From the NCBI RefSeq assembly GCF_008180865.1, contig NZ_VTEX01000001.1:767261-831260 (forward strand): a DNA stretch of 64,000 bases, read 5' to 3'. The DNA comes from Rossellomorea aquimaris. GTDB taxonomy: Bacteria > Bacillota > Bacilli > Bacillales > Bacillaceae_B. The translations under genes and the position numbers were made by a program. Of the stretch, positions 1 to 9,306 are shown piece by piece. Numbering within the stretch: the stretch's first letter is position 1; each line of letters starts with the position of its first letter. The notes below the pieces were generated by a model, which worked only from the letters and a program-made list of their open reading frames with translations, did no database searches and was not told the DNA's origin.

Positions 1-284
1 AGAAAATGAAGGAAGCTGCTGCTGCATCAGCAACTGAATCTGCTAAAGCGGTAGAAGGACTGCAGATCCCTGAAGGTCTTGGTGATCAAGAGGACGCGGT
101 GGAATCATTCCGATCGACTTTGACAGAATCATATAATATGAAAGCTGAAGCACTCTCAAAAGAAGGCGAAACTGATTTAACGGCAGCCAATGAAAAATTA
201 AACGAAGCAGAAAACCAAATCAAAGAAATTCTTGATGAGGCTGGCTTAGTTAGCTCAAGCTTAATCAGTGACTTAAACGGTTAA
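1..284 (+). CDS. C-terminal part of an unknown protein (5' end outside window)
   Basis: The reading frame is open from the first bases of the window to TAA at 282-284, so only the C-terminal 93 or so residues are seen; an internal ATG at 6 is probably not the start. The visible part is Ala/Glu/Lys-rich, very hydrophilic and predicted mainly helical (e.g. the segment DLTAANEKLNEAENQIKEIL), with no cysteine and no membrane segment. It resembles the helical tail of a Bacillus extracytoplasmic or lipoprotein-type hypothetical, but I do not recognise a family. A strong terminator follows directly, so it ends its transcription unit. Confidence 0.6.
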   Translation, partial: KMKEAAAASATESAKAVEGLQIPEGLGDQEDAVESFRSTLTESYNMKAEALSKEGETDLTAANEKLNEAENQIKEILDEAGLVSSSLISDLNG

Positions 285-288
285 TCAA

Positions 289-324
289 AAAAGCGAATCC
301 AGAAGCTTATGGATTCGCTTTTTT
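289..324 (+). terminator. Rho-independent terminator
   Basis: The inverted repeat AGCGAATCC / GGATTCGCT with a short loop is followed by TTTTTT. It closes the gene ending at 284. Confidence 0.85.
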
Positions 325-391
325 ACTATAAACAATAACGTAACCTTTTTCTTATAAATTCCCTATATTAATGTCGAGAGGAGGGAATAGG

Positions 392-529
392 ATGGAGACC
401 ATTATCGCTTTTGTGTCTGAGGTGGGTTTTCCGATAGTTGTCACAATGTATCTCCTGTATCGTATTGAGACAAAGCTGGATGCCGTGATTACATCGATCC
501 AAACACTGCCACAGCAGTTAAAAGAATAA
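392..529 (+). CDS. YvrJ family small membrane protein
   Basis: This 45-residue protein begins METIIAFVSEVGFPIVVTMY and ends with LPQQLKE. It is preceded by a strong GAGGAGGG ribosome binding site at about 379-386 and followed by a perfect terminator hairpin. One N-terminal hydrophobic helix (residues 4-22, with the FP-I pattern) followed by a short amphipathic tail containing YRIETKLD is the layout of the YvrJ family, short membrane peptides common in Bacillaceae and their phages. Function is unknown; in B. subtilis yvrJ lies beside an extracytoplasmic sigma system, but nothing of that kind is next to this copy. Confidence 0.8.
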   Translation: METIIAFVSEVGFPIVVTMYLLYRIETKLDAVITSIQTLPQQLKE

Positions 530-533
530 TTGA

Positions 534-570
534 AGGATACCCCTCATTATTGAGGGGTATCCTTTCTTAT
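534..570 (+). terminator. Rho-independent terminator
   Basis: A perfect 13-bp stem (AGGATACCCCTCA / TGAGGGGTATCCT) with loop TTAT is followed by a short T-rich tract. It terminates the yvrJ-type gene. Confidence 0.85.
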
Positions 571-603
571 TTCTGGAGGTTCACTTTGCCTTAGGGTGAA
601 ATA

Positions 604-617
604 AGAACAAACGTTCC
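604..617 (+). promoter_or_regulatory. LexA/DinR-box-like site upstream of sbcDC
   Basis: AGAACAAACGTTCC agrees with the Bacillus LexA consensus CGAACRNRYGTTYC at 13 of 14 positions (the first base differs). It lies about 45 bases upstream of a likely -10 box (TATAAT, 660-665) and about 100 bases before sbcD. Regulation by LexA is an inference. Confidence 0.45.
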
Positions 618-635
618 TGGAAAGTGACATTTCCA

Positions 636-665
636 TTCACTTATAACTTATTAGTTTGATATAAT
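636..665 (+). promoter_or_regulatory. Probable sigma-A promoter of sbcDC
   Basis: TTCACT (636-641) and TATAAT (660-665) are separated by 18 bases. It sits just upstream of the sbcD ribosome binding site. Confidence 0.5.
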
Positions 666-704
666 TTAAGGAGATACTCATTGACCGGAGAGGAGACAAC
701 AGTG

Positions 705-1850
705 ATGAAATTCATTCACACCGCCGATTGGCATTTAGGTAAATTGGTTCATGGCATATATATGACAGAAGAACAGCGATACATATTAGAGGAGTTTATA
801 GAACTTGTAAAAAAGGAAGAACCTGATGCAGTCATCATTGCGGGTGATCTTTATGACCGGTCCGTTCCTCCTACAGAAGCTGTAGAGTTGTTGGACGAAG
901 TTTTATACCGGATTAACGTAGAATTAAAGACACCGATTGTAGCTGTTTCTGGAAATCATGACAGTGCGGAGCGACTATCATTCGGTTCATCATGGTACAA
1001 GCATAGTCAATTCCACTTGAAAGGAAAACTGACAAATGACTTTACCCCAATCACCATTAAAGGGGTTCATTTCCACTGTGTTCCTTATGCTGAACCTGGT
1101 AATGTCAGACAAATACTAGAAGACGATTCGATTAACTCCCATCATGCGGCGATGGAGGCCATTGTGAAGAGAATCGAAGAGAAAATGAATCCAGATGAGC
1201 CGCATGTTTTTGTTGGTCATGCGTTTGTGCTTGGGGGGAAAACCACAGATTCAGAACGAACCCTTTCTGTTGGGGGATCCGGCTGTGTCGGTGCAGATGT
1301 GTTTAAGTCCTTCCATTATTCAGCACTGGGTCATCTTCATAGTCCAGATGCTATTAAGCATGAAACGATTCGATATTCAGGGTCTCTATTAAAATACTCA
1401 TTTTCTGAAGCGAGTCAGCGAAAGTCAGTGAGCATCGTAGAAATGGATGGGGATGGATCCTTCCGTTTACGGGAAGAAGTACTAAAGCCGAAGCAGGATA
1501 TGAGAGAACTCCAGGGTTTGATGGAAGAGCTTCTGGACCCTGCATTCTATCAATCCCAGAAAGTCGATGACTATCTAAAGATCACGTTACATGATGAAGG
1601 TACGTTAATCGATCCCATTAATCAATTGCGACAAGTCTATCCGAACGTTTTACATCTGGAGAGGAAAATGGACCTCACCGATGCCAAAAAGAAAAATACT
1701 TTCAAAGTATTGGAGGATAAGAAAAGGTCGGAACTGGATTTGTTTAAAGATTTCTACGGAGATATGACCACAGGTGAATTTACCAATGAAAAGGAAGAAG
1801 TCCTTAAGAACGTTATTGATAAAGCCAGAAAGGAGGTCGATCAAGCATGA
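705..1850 (+). CDS. sbcD: Exonuclease SbcCD, subunit D (Mre11-type nuclease)
   Basis: SbcD is the Mn-dependent nuclease subunit of the SbcCD complex, which cuts hairpins and protein-blocked DNA ends. The 381-residue protein has the ordered phosphoesterase motifs: DWHLGK near the N-terminus, AGDLYDRS, SGNHDSAERL, a GHAF motif and GHLHSP. The length is normal. I chose ATG 705 because AGGAG at 691-695 is correctly spaced and the product then starts MKFIHTADWH; GTG 702 is possible, and a longer TTG start at 681 has no ribosome binding site. The stop overlaps the sbcC start by four bases (ATGA), which indicates translational coupling. Confidence 0.96.
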   Translation: MKFIHTADWHLGKLVHGIYMTEEQRYILEEFIELVKKEEPDAVIIAGDLYDRSVPPTEAVELLDEVLYRINVELKTPIVAVSGNHDSAERLSFGSSWYKHSQFHLKGKLTNDFTPITIKGVHFHCVPYAEPGNVRQILEDDSINSHHAAMEAIVKRIEEKMNPDEPHVFVGHAFVLGGKTTDSERTLSVGGSGCVGADVFKSFHYSALGHLHSPDAIKHETIRYSGSLLKYSFSEASQRKSVSIVEMDGDGSFRLREEVLKPKQDMRELQGLMEELLDPAFYQSQKVDDYLKITLHDEGTLIDPINQLRQVYPNVLHLERKMDLTDAKKKNTFKVLEDKKRSELDLFKDFYGDMTTGEFTNEKEEVLKNVIDKARKEVDQA

Positions 1851-4800
1851 AGCCCCTTCAACTAGTGATGCAAGCCTTTGGACCCTATGCAGCAAGAGAA
1901 ACGGTTGACTTTCGCTCGTTGGGGAACCGCACAATGTTCGTGATATCAGGGAAGACAGGTTCTGGTAAGACGACTATTTTTGATGGAATATCCTATGCGA
2001 TTTACGGGAAGGCAAGTGGGGAGGATCGCAGTCCGACTGAACTGAGAAGTCAGTTTGCAAGTAATGATGTTATTACGGAGGTAGAACTTACATTCAGTTT
2101 AAGAGGCAGATCGTATCGCATTTGGCGCTCCCCTCAGCAGGACAAAAAGAAAGCAAGAGGAGAAGGCTACACAACCATAAATGCCCGTTCTGAATTATAC
2201 GTATATGATGAAGATGGAAAAGAACAGTTACTGGCGGCTAACGTCAGAGACGTGGATGAGAAGATCAAAGGTTTAATTCAACTGGATGCCAATCAATTCA
2301 GGCAGATTCTTATGATTCCCCAAGGAGAGTTTAGAAAGCTCTTAACTTCAGACAGTAAAGATAAGGAGCTTATCCTTCAACGTCTATTCCATACAGAACT
2401 CTATAAGTCCATCCAGGAAAAACTGAAATCGGAGGCAGACGATTTAAAGAAGTCAGTAGAAACCTCTATTGAAGAACGAACAAGGGAATTACTTAGAATT
2501 CATTTTGAAGAAAATGAAGAGCTTCAGTCACTTTTATTAGAAAATCCATTGAATGACCATCATATTCTTCAACTTCTTCCAGCTCACATAGAAAGCATGG
2601 AAATTAGGGAGAATGAAATGCAGCTTAATTATGAAAGTGTGCAGAAGAAACGAGATGCCCTCAAGAAGCAGCTTCAAGAGGCGGAAGGGTTGGTCAATCA
2701 GTACGAGCTTCAAGAAAAACTAAGGGCTGAGAAAGAATCCCTTTTAAAATTAAAGCCTGAAATCGAATCAATCGATCGAGACATAATATTAGCTCAGCGA
2801 GCATCCCGTTTAGTTCCACAAGATGAGTATTGCCATAAACTAAATCGAAACTTGAAGGAACTGAAGGGTCAATTAGCTCAACTTATAGAAGAAAAGAATG
2901 AAATTTCAGAAAAGCTTATAGTAGCTAAAGAAACATTTAAGGAAGAAAAAAATAACGAAAATCTCAGGGACGACGTTTCAAAGAAAATCACTCAACTCGA
3001 AGAAATGGAAAAAGATATAGATTCGCTGGATTTGTTGATGAAAGATACTAAAGAAATGAAAGAAAGATATGAGCAGCAGCAAGAAATTGTCAAAAAACAA
3101 ACAGAACAGATTTCATTTTTACAAGAAGGCATAAAATCCCGGGAAAAACGACTTGAAGAAGGTGAAAATGGTCAAGCAGATTTATTTCAATTAGAAAAAT
3201 CGTTACAAAAGAATCAATCCTTTTTAGAACAGATAAACGAAATAGAGAAGATGGATCAAAAATTTCAACTTGTCCTTAAGCAAGAGCAAATATTAAAAGA
3301 ACAGTATAGTCACCTTCAGAGACAATGTTTGGACGCGTCTGAAACTCTTGCCCATTTAGAAGAGAAGTTGCACTCTGCTCAAGCAGCACACCTTGCAAAA
3401 GGACTGGTTGATCACGTTCCTTGTCCCGTTTGTGGCTCAGAGCATCATCCACATCCGGCCACTGGTGTTGATTCACTACCCTCTCAGGAAGATTTGAAAG
3501 CTGCGAAGGAAAAGCAGGAGGAACTCAACCAGGAAGAGAAAAGGATGAGCCTTGCGATTGCTCAAGAGGAAACAAAAATGCAGGGGATTCAGGATCAGAT
3601 AGACGGTATCGTTAGGAAAATTCGTGAAAAGAAAAGCGACTTTAAACGGAACGAAATAGATGATACTCTTTCTCAAGTGACATCAGAGGTTGAAGCCTTG
3701 AAACGTACAATGGCTGAAAAGAAAAGGGAAGTCGAACAAGCAAAGCTAATGAGGGAAGAAGTAAGAAAAGGAAGGGAAAAGCTAGAAGAACTGGACGGCT
3801 CAAGATTGAAAGATTTGGATAAGCTACAGGAGCTTAATACTCATTTCCTTACGAAGGATACTACCCTTCAAAAGGTGAAGGAAGATATTCCCTATGAGCT
3901 CAGATCAAAATTTCAATTTAATAAAGTGTTAAAAGAGCAAAAGCAAAAAAGAGAAGAGTTGAAGACGGCATACGAGCGTGCCCAGAAGCAATACTATGAG
4001 CTCGAGAACTTGTATAGCGTAAAAGAGTCACAAGTGAGTGACAAAGAAACCCATATTGAAAAAGTTAATGCAGAGTTGAAAACAGAACGTGAAGCATTTC
4101 TTACGCTTCTTACAGAACAAGGTTTTTCTCACTATAGAGCATTCCAGGAAGCTAAAAAGTCTGAAGCAGAAATACTTGGTCTTCAAGAAAAAGTGAAGGA
4201 GTATGGTGAAGACCTGCGTTCCGTTTCCGATCGTCTATATGACATTGAAAAGCACTTACAGGAAAAACATAAGCCTGATGTGAAAAGCATAGAAGAAAAC
4301 GTAGCACGGGTTACCGAGGAACTTAGGCTTGTAAATGATAAACTTAATAAAATCATGACAAATACGAAAGAGAATAAGTTAATTCTTGCAAGGGTGACAT
4401 CCATTAATGAAGGAGTAAAGCATTTAGAATCCAGATATCAAATGGTCGGGCATCTGGCAGAAGTATCCCGGGGTCAGAATGCAAATCGCATAACATTTGA
4501 AAGATATGTGCTTGCATCATTCCTTGAAGATATTCTTCAAGTGGCAAATGAACGATTAATCAAAATGACGTCAGGGCGCTATCAGCTGATTCGAAAAACG
4601 GATAGAAGCAAAGGTAACGTCCAGAGCGGTTTAGAGCTTCTCATATTTGATCAATACACAGGACAGGAACGACACGTTAAAACGTTATCCGGAGGGGAGA
4701 GCTTCAAGGCATCGTTAGCACTTGCCCTCGGACTTGCAGATGTCGTGCAGCAGTATGCAGGTGGCGTCTCACTTGAAACAATGTTTATTGATGAAGGATT

Positions 4801-4981
4801 TGGAACATTGGACCCAGAATCCCTGGATCATGCCATTGAAGCACTGATGGATATTCAAAGCAGTGGCCGACTAGTAGGGTTAATTTCACATGTTCCAGAG
4901 TTAAAAGAGAGAATCGACGCCAGATTAGAGGTCATATCCTCTCAAAACGGAAGCAGGACTGAATTTCAATTTCTTGCTTAG
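1847..4981 (+). CDS. sbcC: Exonuclease SbcCD, subunit C (Rad50-type SMC ATPase)
   Basis: SbcC is the coiled-coil ATPase partner of SbcD. The 1044-residue protein has Walker A (GKTGSGKTTIFD, about residue 35), the Q-loop segment MIPQGEFRKLL, two very long Glu/Lys/Gln-rich coiled coils, a central zinc hook CPVC (about residues 526-529) that dimerises two SbcC arms, the ABC signature LSGGESFKASLALALGLADV and Walker B MFIDEGFGTLD near the C-terminus. It is complete and typical in size. It starts inside the sbcD stop region, so the two subunits are made together. A clear terminator follows. Confidence 0.97.
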   Translation: MKPLQLVMQAFGPYAARETVDFRSLGNRTMFVISGKTGSGKTTIFDGISYAIYGKASGEDRSPTELRSQFASNDVITEVELTFSLRGRSYRIWRSPQQDKKKARGEGYTTINARSELYVYDEDGKEQLLAANVRDVDEKIKGLIQLDANQFRQILMIPQGEFRKLLTSDSKDKELILQRLFHTELYKSIQEKLKSEADDLKKSVETSIEERTRELLRIHFEENEELQSLLLENPLNDHHILQLLPAHIESMEIRENEMQLNYESVQKKRDALKKQLQEAEGLVNQYELQEKLRAEKESLLKLKPEIESIDRDIILAQRASRLVPQDEYCHKLNRNLKELKGQLAQLIEEKNEISEKLIVAKETFKEEKNNENLRDDVSKKITQLEEMEKDIDSLDLLMKDTKEMKERYEQQQEIVKKQTEQISFLQEGIKSREKRLEEGENGQADLFQLEKSLQKNQSFLEQINEIEKMDQKFQLVLKQEQILKEQYSHLQRQCLDASETLAHLEEKLHSAQAAHLAKGLVDHVPCPVCGSEHHPHPATGVDSLPSQEDLKAAKEKQEELNQEEKRMSLAIAQEETKMQGIQDQIDGIVRKIREKKSDFKRNEIDDTLSQVTSEVEALKRTMAEKKREVEQAKLMREEVRKGREKLEELDGSRLKDLDKLQELNTHFLTKDTTLQKVKEDIPYELRSKFQFNKVLKEQKQKREELKTAYERAQKQYYELENLYSVKESQVSDKETHIEKVNAELKTEREAFLTLLTEQGFSHYRAFQEAKKSEAEILGLQEKVKEYGEDLRSVSDRLYDIEKHLQEKHKPDVKSIEENVARVTEELRLVNDKLNKIMTNTKENKLILARVTSINEGVKHLESRYQMVGHLAEVSRGQNANRITFERYVLASFLEDILQVANERLIKMTSGRYQLIRKTDRSKGNVQSGLELLIFDQYTGQERHVKTLSGGESFKASLALALGLADVVQQYAGGVSLETMFIDEGFGTLDPESLDHAIEALMDIQSSGRLVGLISHVPELKERIDARLEVISSQNGSRTEFQFLA

Positions 4982-5017
4982 GCTTATTAATACTTTGAAT
5001 CTTCACAATTCCATCTG

Positions 5018-5053
5018 AAAAGGTCAAAGAGAATAGCTCTTTGACCTTTTTTT
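5018..5053 (+). terminator. Rho-independent terminator after sbcC
   Basis: The 14-bp stem AAAAGGTCAAAGAG / CTCTTTGACCTTTT with loop AATAG is followed by a T tract. Confidence 0.9.
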
Positions 5054-5188
5054 CTAATTAAGGAAAGATGCGATTCATTGTTCAGATTTGATTCGGTCAT
5101 GAAAGGTCCTTAATTGGATTAGGAGGTTTGATTTCTTTTATGTAGGACATAAATAGAGATAAAACAATCAGAAATTTGGAGATAACTT

Positions 5189-6268
5189 ATGAAAAGCATT
5201 CGTCCCATTTTAATTCCCCGACAATTAATCCTATTGCTCATCCTTTCAACCGGTTTATTAAATCATGTCATGCTTATCCCAAGTATCCTGAATGCTGCCG
5301 GGAGAGATGGATGGATCAGTATTATCTTAACCTACCCAATATTATTTATCGTCACATTGTTAATCTATTACATAGTAAAGAATTCCCCACAGGAAGGGTT
5401 CTATCATCTACTTAACCAAAAGTGGAACAAATGGTTTGTTTTCCTTTTCTCACTGCCAATGTGTTTATTTTTATTATCAAGTGCATATATAACCTTTGTT
5501 GATTTAATAATATGGTTAAGTGCATATTTCTTAGCAGATGTCCCATCACTATTAGTGGTAGGTAGCATCTTCCTTATCTGCTTCCTAATCAGTTGGTCAG
5601 GGATCAAACATATGGCAATCGCGAGTGGTATCTTATTGCCATTGGTTATGTTATTTGGCTTTTTTATTGCTTTTACAAACACCAATATGAAAGATCCCAG
5701 TCTATTGTTTCCAATTTTCAGTGATGGATATGAGCCTGTCTTTAAAGGGATGATTTATGTATTATCCGGGTTACTGGAATTATATTTGATTGTATTAATA
5801 CAGCCTTATAGTGAAGGGAGAATTAAATTTCACCATTTAATCGTTCTTGGGCTAATTATAATGGGCTTGATGTTGGGGCCATTATCCGCTTCCATCATGG
5901 AATTTGGACATATAGAATCAGCAAATATGAGGTATCCAGCATATGAACAATGGAGAATTTTATCCATCGGTGAATTTATTACTCATTTAGATTTCTTTGC
6001 TCTCTATCAATGGTTATGTGGTGCCCTTATCAGGATTAGTTTATTCATGTTTCTGTTGGCTGTTTTTTTTACAAAAAAGAAGGATTGTTATCAAATTTCT
6101 CTAAAAGTGATGGTGCCCATTTTTCTAATACTACTGGTACTTATTTTTATAGATGTTGATACGTATTTTTTTTATAAGTTCTTATATGTGTATTTTTTTC
6201 CCGCAACCGTTGTCCTTTTCACCGTACAAATTATTTCGTCAGCAGTGGTCCTCCGATTTATTAAGTAA
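5189..6268 (+). CDS. Spore germinant receptor subunit B (GerB/GerKB permease family)
   Basis: GerB-type subunits are inner-spore-membrane proteins of the amino acid/polyamine transporter superfamily that help bind germinants. This 359-residue protein has about ten hydrophobic segments and opens with the family hallmark of an I-x-x-RQL first helix (ILIPRQLILLL), followed by LLNHVMLIPSILNAAGRDGW. Length fits GerKB/GerAB (about 360-370). The start is ATG 5189 with GGAGA upstream. It is the first gene of a three-gene receptor operon with GerA- and GerC-type genes, only 12 bases before the next gene. The germinant cannot be read from sequence. Confidence 0.93.
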   Translation: MKSIRPILIPRQLILLLILSTGLLNHVMLIPSILNAAGRDGWISIILTYPILFIVTLLIYYIVKNSPQEGFYHLLNQKWNKWFVFLFSLPMCLFLLSSAYITFVDLIIWLSAYFLADVPSLLVVGSIFLICFLISWSGIKHMAIASGILLPLVMLFGFFIAFTNTNMKDPSLLFPIFSDGYEPVFKGMIYVLSGLLELYLIVLIQPYSEGRIKFHHLIVLGLIIMGLMLGPLSASIMEFGHIESANMRYPAYEQWRILSIGEFITHLDFFALYQWLCGALIRISLFMFLLAVFFTKKKDCYQISLKVMVPIFLILLVLIFIDVDTYFFYKFLYVYFFPATVVLFTVQIISSAVVLRFIK

Positions 6269-6280
6269 AGGATGTTCAAA

Positions 6281-7756
6281 ATGAAGAAGCCTTCGAAAGA
6301 AAAGCGGATAGAGGAAGAAAAAGAGGACACTTTGAAAGAGTTAAAACAATTATTTTCAAAGAGTCATGATTTACTTATTCGAGAACATTTTTTTCACGAT
6401 GAAGTCGTCACCCTGGTATATTTTGAGAGCTTGGTCGATCGACATTACCTCGATCAATTCATTCTCCCAAAATTAGAAGAAGGTCCTGAAAAGTCCTATT
6501 CAAAAAAGATGGAAGGGAATTTCCAAGCCGTAGATGAAACGGGAAAGACCCTGGATATGCTATCTACTGCTCTATTTAATGGGTATATTTTGTTTTTTAT
6601 CGATGAAAAAATCATCTCATTACATGCAGGTAACTTTCCTAAACGGCTGCCCGAAGAATCCTCGCTTGAAACATCTATCCGCGGGCCAAAAGATGGATTC
6701 GTGGAAGATTTGAATACAAATATATCTTTAATTAGGAGAAGACTTTTCACTCCGACTCTTTCAGTGGAAAAATTCAAGATAGGTACCCGCGGTCATACAG
6801 AAATTGCCATTATGTATATGAATGATGTAATCGATGAACGTATTCTCAATGAGTTATATACAAGATTGGAAAAAGTGGATATTGATGTTTTAACCAGCAA
6901 TCAACAGTTGGAATCGATGCTGGACGACAACCCTAATTCCATTTTCACTAATTTCGATTTCACAGGTCGACCCGATTTTATCGTTGATTCATTGGTTCAG
7001 GGAAGATTTGCCCTCTTGGTGGATGGCTATCCTACAGTTTCCATTGCGCCAATAAATCTCTTGTTACAAACTAAGTCACCAGAAGACTCAAGTATCAACT
7101 ATGTATATGTATCTTTGGAAAGGATCCTGCGAGTAAGCGGGGTTTTGATTTCAGCTTATTTACCGGGATTATGGGTTGCATTTTCGGCTTATAATATTGA
7201 ACAAATTCCCTATCTGCTCGTGGCGACGATCTCGATTTCCAGGTTCGGCTTGCCACTTTCCGCTCCTGTTGAGATGTTTATCGTTCTATTCTTGTTTGAG
7301 TTTTTTAATGAGGCAGGTGTCCGTCTACCCAGGGCGATTGGTCAGACGGTTTCTGTGCTTGGTGGCCTGATTGTCGGAGATGCCGCCATACGTGCCGGGT
7401 TGACATCCCCGACCATGCTGGTCATTGGAGCCATTACTTATATTTCCTCATTTACACTCGTTAATCAAACCTTGAAGTATGGGACGACGATATTAAGGTT
7501 CGTTGTATTGCTCATTAGCACTTTTTTTGGATTATTCGGTGTTGTAATGAGTTTTATTTTGACGGTTCTATATTTAGCGACAAAATCTTCCTTTGGTACC
7601 CCATTTCTTGGGTCAGTAGCCCCCATCAGTTGGAATGAAATCATTCGGTCATTTTTCCGTTTGCCTATTCAATTTTATAAAAACCGTACCCCTTCAACCA
7701 GTCCGGATGACAGTACAAGGAAAGGAATAAATCAGCGTGATCAACAAGACAGGTAG
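6281..7756 (+). CDS. Spore germinant receptor subunit A (GerA/GerKA family)
   Basis: GerA-type subunits form the core of the germinant receptor; the family is reported to act as an ion channel. The 491-residue protein has a soluble N-terminal half (to about residue 285) containing the family segments FINLNTNISLIRRRL-like (here DLNTNISLIRRRLF) and KFKIGTRGHTEIAIMYM, the linker SPEDSSINY, then about five membrane helices and a short cytoplasmic tail. ATG 6281 is preferred because AAGG at 6268-6271 is then well spaced; ATG 6272 is also in frame. The end overlaps gerC by 20 bases, supporting coupled translation. Confidence 0.95.
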   Translation: MKKPSKEKRIEEEKEDTLKELKQLFSKSHDLLIREHFFHDEVVTLVYFESLVDRHYLDQFILPKLEEGPEKSYSKKMEGNFQAVDETGKTLDMLSTALFNGYILFFIDEKIISLHAGNFPKRLPEESSLETSIRGPKDGFVEDLNTNISLIRRRLFTPTLSVEKFKIGTRGHTEIAIMYMNDVIDERILNELYTRLEKVDIDVLTSNQQLESMLDDNPNSIFTNFDFTGRPDFIVDSLVQGRFALLVDGYPTVSIAPINLLLQTKSPEDSSINYVYVSLERILRVSGVLISAYLPGLWVAFSAYNIEQIPYLLVATISISRFGLPLSAPVEMFIVLFLFEFFNEAGVRLPRAIGQTVSVLGGLIVGDAAIRAGLTSPTMLVIGAITYISSFTLVNQTLKYGTTILRFVVLLISTFFGLFGVVMSFILTVLYLATKSSFGTPFLGSVAPISWNEIIRSFFRLPIQFYKNRTPSTSPDDSTRKGINQRDQQDR

Positions 7757-8897
7757 ACTCATTTTCATTTCTTTGATCCTCTTATTGACAGGATGTACCG
7801 GTTCAAAAAACATTCAGGATCTAACGTATATTGTTTCGATCGGACTGGATTACAATGAAGAAAATCAGGAATACACTGCTTATCTTCAAGGTTTGAATTT
7901 TGCCAATGTAGCAAAACAGGAGGGAAGTAAGCCTACAGAACCTGTGCCGGCGTTTATTGGTTCTGCTTCTGGAAAAACACTGAATTTGGCTGTAAGACAC
8001 TTATATAAAGCATCAAGGCCATCATTATTTTTTGGACATACAAAAACTCTTGTCCTTTCAAAAAATGTGTTGAAGTACAAATTTAAAGAGGTCCTGGAGG
8101 ATGTGGGAAGAAATCGTTCATTGAGACCAAATCTGCAGATATTTACAACTGATGAGAGCATTGAAGAAATCTTTAAGGTGAACGGCTTATTTAATTATCC
8201 TCCCGTTTATACAGTTTTGCTGACAGAAGAAACTATAGAGTCTTTACAAGATGATATCGGGGCTACAAGTTTAATGCATTTCTTAAGGGAATACTATGAA
8301 CCGATGGGCACGGCTTTCATTCCAAATATCAGTATTGATAAAAAATCCTGGAAGGCGGATCAACCGTATCCTGTACTTTACTTGAACGGGTATAGTCTGT
8401 TTCAACAATCACAATTCAAAGGAGACCTTCCTGCTAAACCCTCAATCATCGTTGATTGGTTGTTTACCAAAAAAAATCAAATAGATTATCCTTTGTATAT
8501 TGATGATGAATTGGTATCTACATTTAAACTATTGACGAAGGAGCCAAAAGTAAAATATATGAAAGAAAAAGGTGATTTTCCCACATTTTCACTTGAAGTC
8601 AGCGTGAAAGCAGAGCTAATTGAAAAATTACAGGATGCGCCATATAAAGAAGTGAAAAGTACACTTGAAAAGTCTTTGGAAAATGAAATTGAAAAAGTAT
8701 ACAACATTGGGTTGGACAAACAAGTGGATCTACTAAATGTAGGTGAAAAATGGTATAGATACCATCCACTAAAGTTTAACAAACTTGAAGAACAGCCTTC
8801 ATTTTATTTAACAGACAATTCATTGGATGAAGTGAAAGTAAAGGTGGATATCACTCATTTCAACGCCTATCGTTATGATCATAAAAGCTTGGAATAG
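7737..8897 (+). CDS. Spore germinant receptor subunit C, Ger(x)C lipoprotein
   Basis: GerC-type proteins are lipid-anchored subunits on the outer face of the inner spore membrane. The 386-residue product starts at GTG 7737 (AAGGAA upstream) with a lipoprotein signal peptide ending in the lipobox LLTGC. It then has the family sequence DLTYIVSIGLDYNEENQEYTAYLQGL-type first domain and a C-terminal domain rich in Lys/Glu. Length matches GerKC/GerAC. It overlaps the GerA-type gene by 20 bases and is followed by a terminator, so it ends the B-A-C operon. Confidence 0.94.
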   Translation: MINKTGRLIFISLILLLTGCTGSKNIQDLTYIVSIGLDYNEENQEYTAYLQGLNFANVAKQEGSKPTEPVPAFIGSASGKTLNLAVRHLYKASRPSLFFGHTKTLVLSKNVLKYKFKEVLEDVGRNRSLRPNLQIFTTDESIEEIFKVNGLFNYPPVYTVLLTEETIESLQDDIGATSLMHFLREYYEPMGTAFIPNISIDKKSWKADQPYPVLYLNGYSLFQQSQFKGDLPAKPSIIVDWLFTKKNQIDYPLYIDDELVSTFKLLTKEPKVKYMKEKGDFPTFSLEVSVKAELIEKLQDAPYKEVKSTLEKSLENEIEKVYNIGLDKQVDLLNVGEKWYRYHPLKFNKLEEQPSFYLTDNSLDEVKVKVDITHFNAYRYDHKSLE

Positions 8898-8908
8898 GAT
8901 TAAGGCGG

Positions 8909-8937
8909 AAAAACACCAAATAAATTGGTGTTTTTCC
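8909..8937 (+). terminator. Rho-independent terminator of the ger operon
   Basis: AAAAACACCAA / TTGGTGTTTTT form an 11-bp stem with a 5-base loop. The T tract is the stem's 3' arm. Confidence 0.85.
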
Positions 8938-9009
8938 CATTTTCTCTTTCATTTTCCAGATCAATTGAATACCATGGAACTAGTAAGAATTAGATTGGAG
9001 GCATCATTG

Positions 9010-9306
9010 ATGAAAATAAGTATCTACATATTATTATTGTTAGTATCAGCCGTAGTTGCAATTGGATGGAGCTGGAAGAGACTGTTGGATTTCAATACCT
9101 ATAAAAAACCATTCTTGGAGGGAGTCGCTCTTCAATTTCTATTTCTTCTTTTTGCATCGGTATGGTGGCTCATTACAGAGGATACTTCAGATGGGGTCAT
9201 AGGTGTTTTCTATTATTTTCTTGCTTTCCTTACGATAATGGTCGTTCACGGCTTTACCCTGCACTATTTATTTTCCAAGAAAAAAATGAAGGAACGGGAA
9301 GAATGA
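9010..9306 (+). CDS. Small three-helix membrane protein of unknown function
   Basis: The 98-residue product has three hydrophobic helices (about residues 3-21, 37-54 and 66-88) and a charged end (KKKMKEREE). I chose ATG 9010 because TTGGAGG at 8995-9001 is correctly placed; an in-frame extension up to 8875 would run through the ger terminator and is unlikely. The stop overlaps the coaW start by four bases (ATGA), so it is co-translated with pantothenate kinase. No family is recognised and the coaW link may be only genomic. Confidence 0.7.
   Translation: MKISIYILLLLVSAVVAIGWSWKRLLDFNTYKKPFLEGVALQFLFLLFASVWWLITEDTSDGVIGVFYYFLAFLTIMVVHGFTLHYLFSKKKMKEREE

Noticed and set aside
9162-9302. Upstream extension of the pantothenate kinase frame
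   Set aside because: It overlaps the small membrane-protein gene and lacks a ribosome binding site; the family N-terminus begins at 9303.
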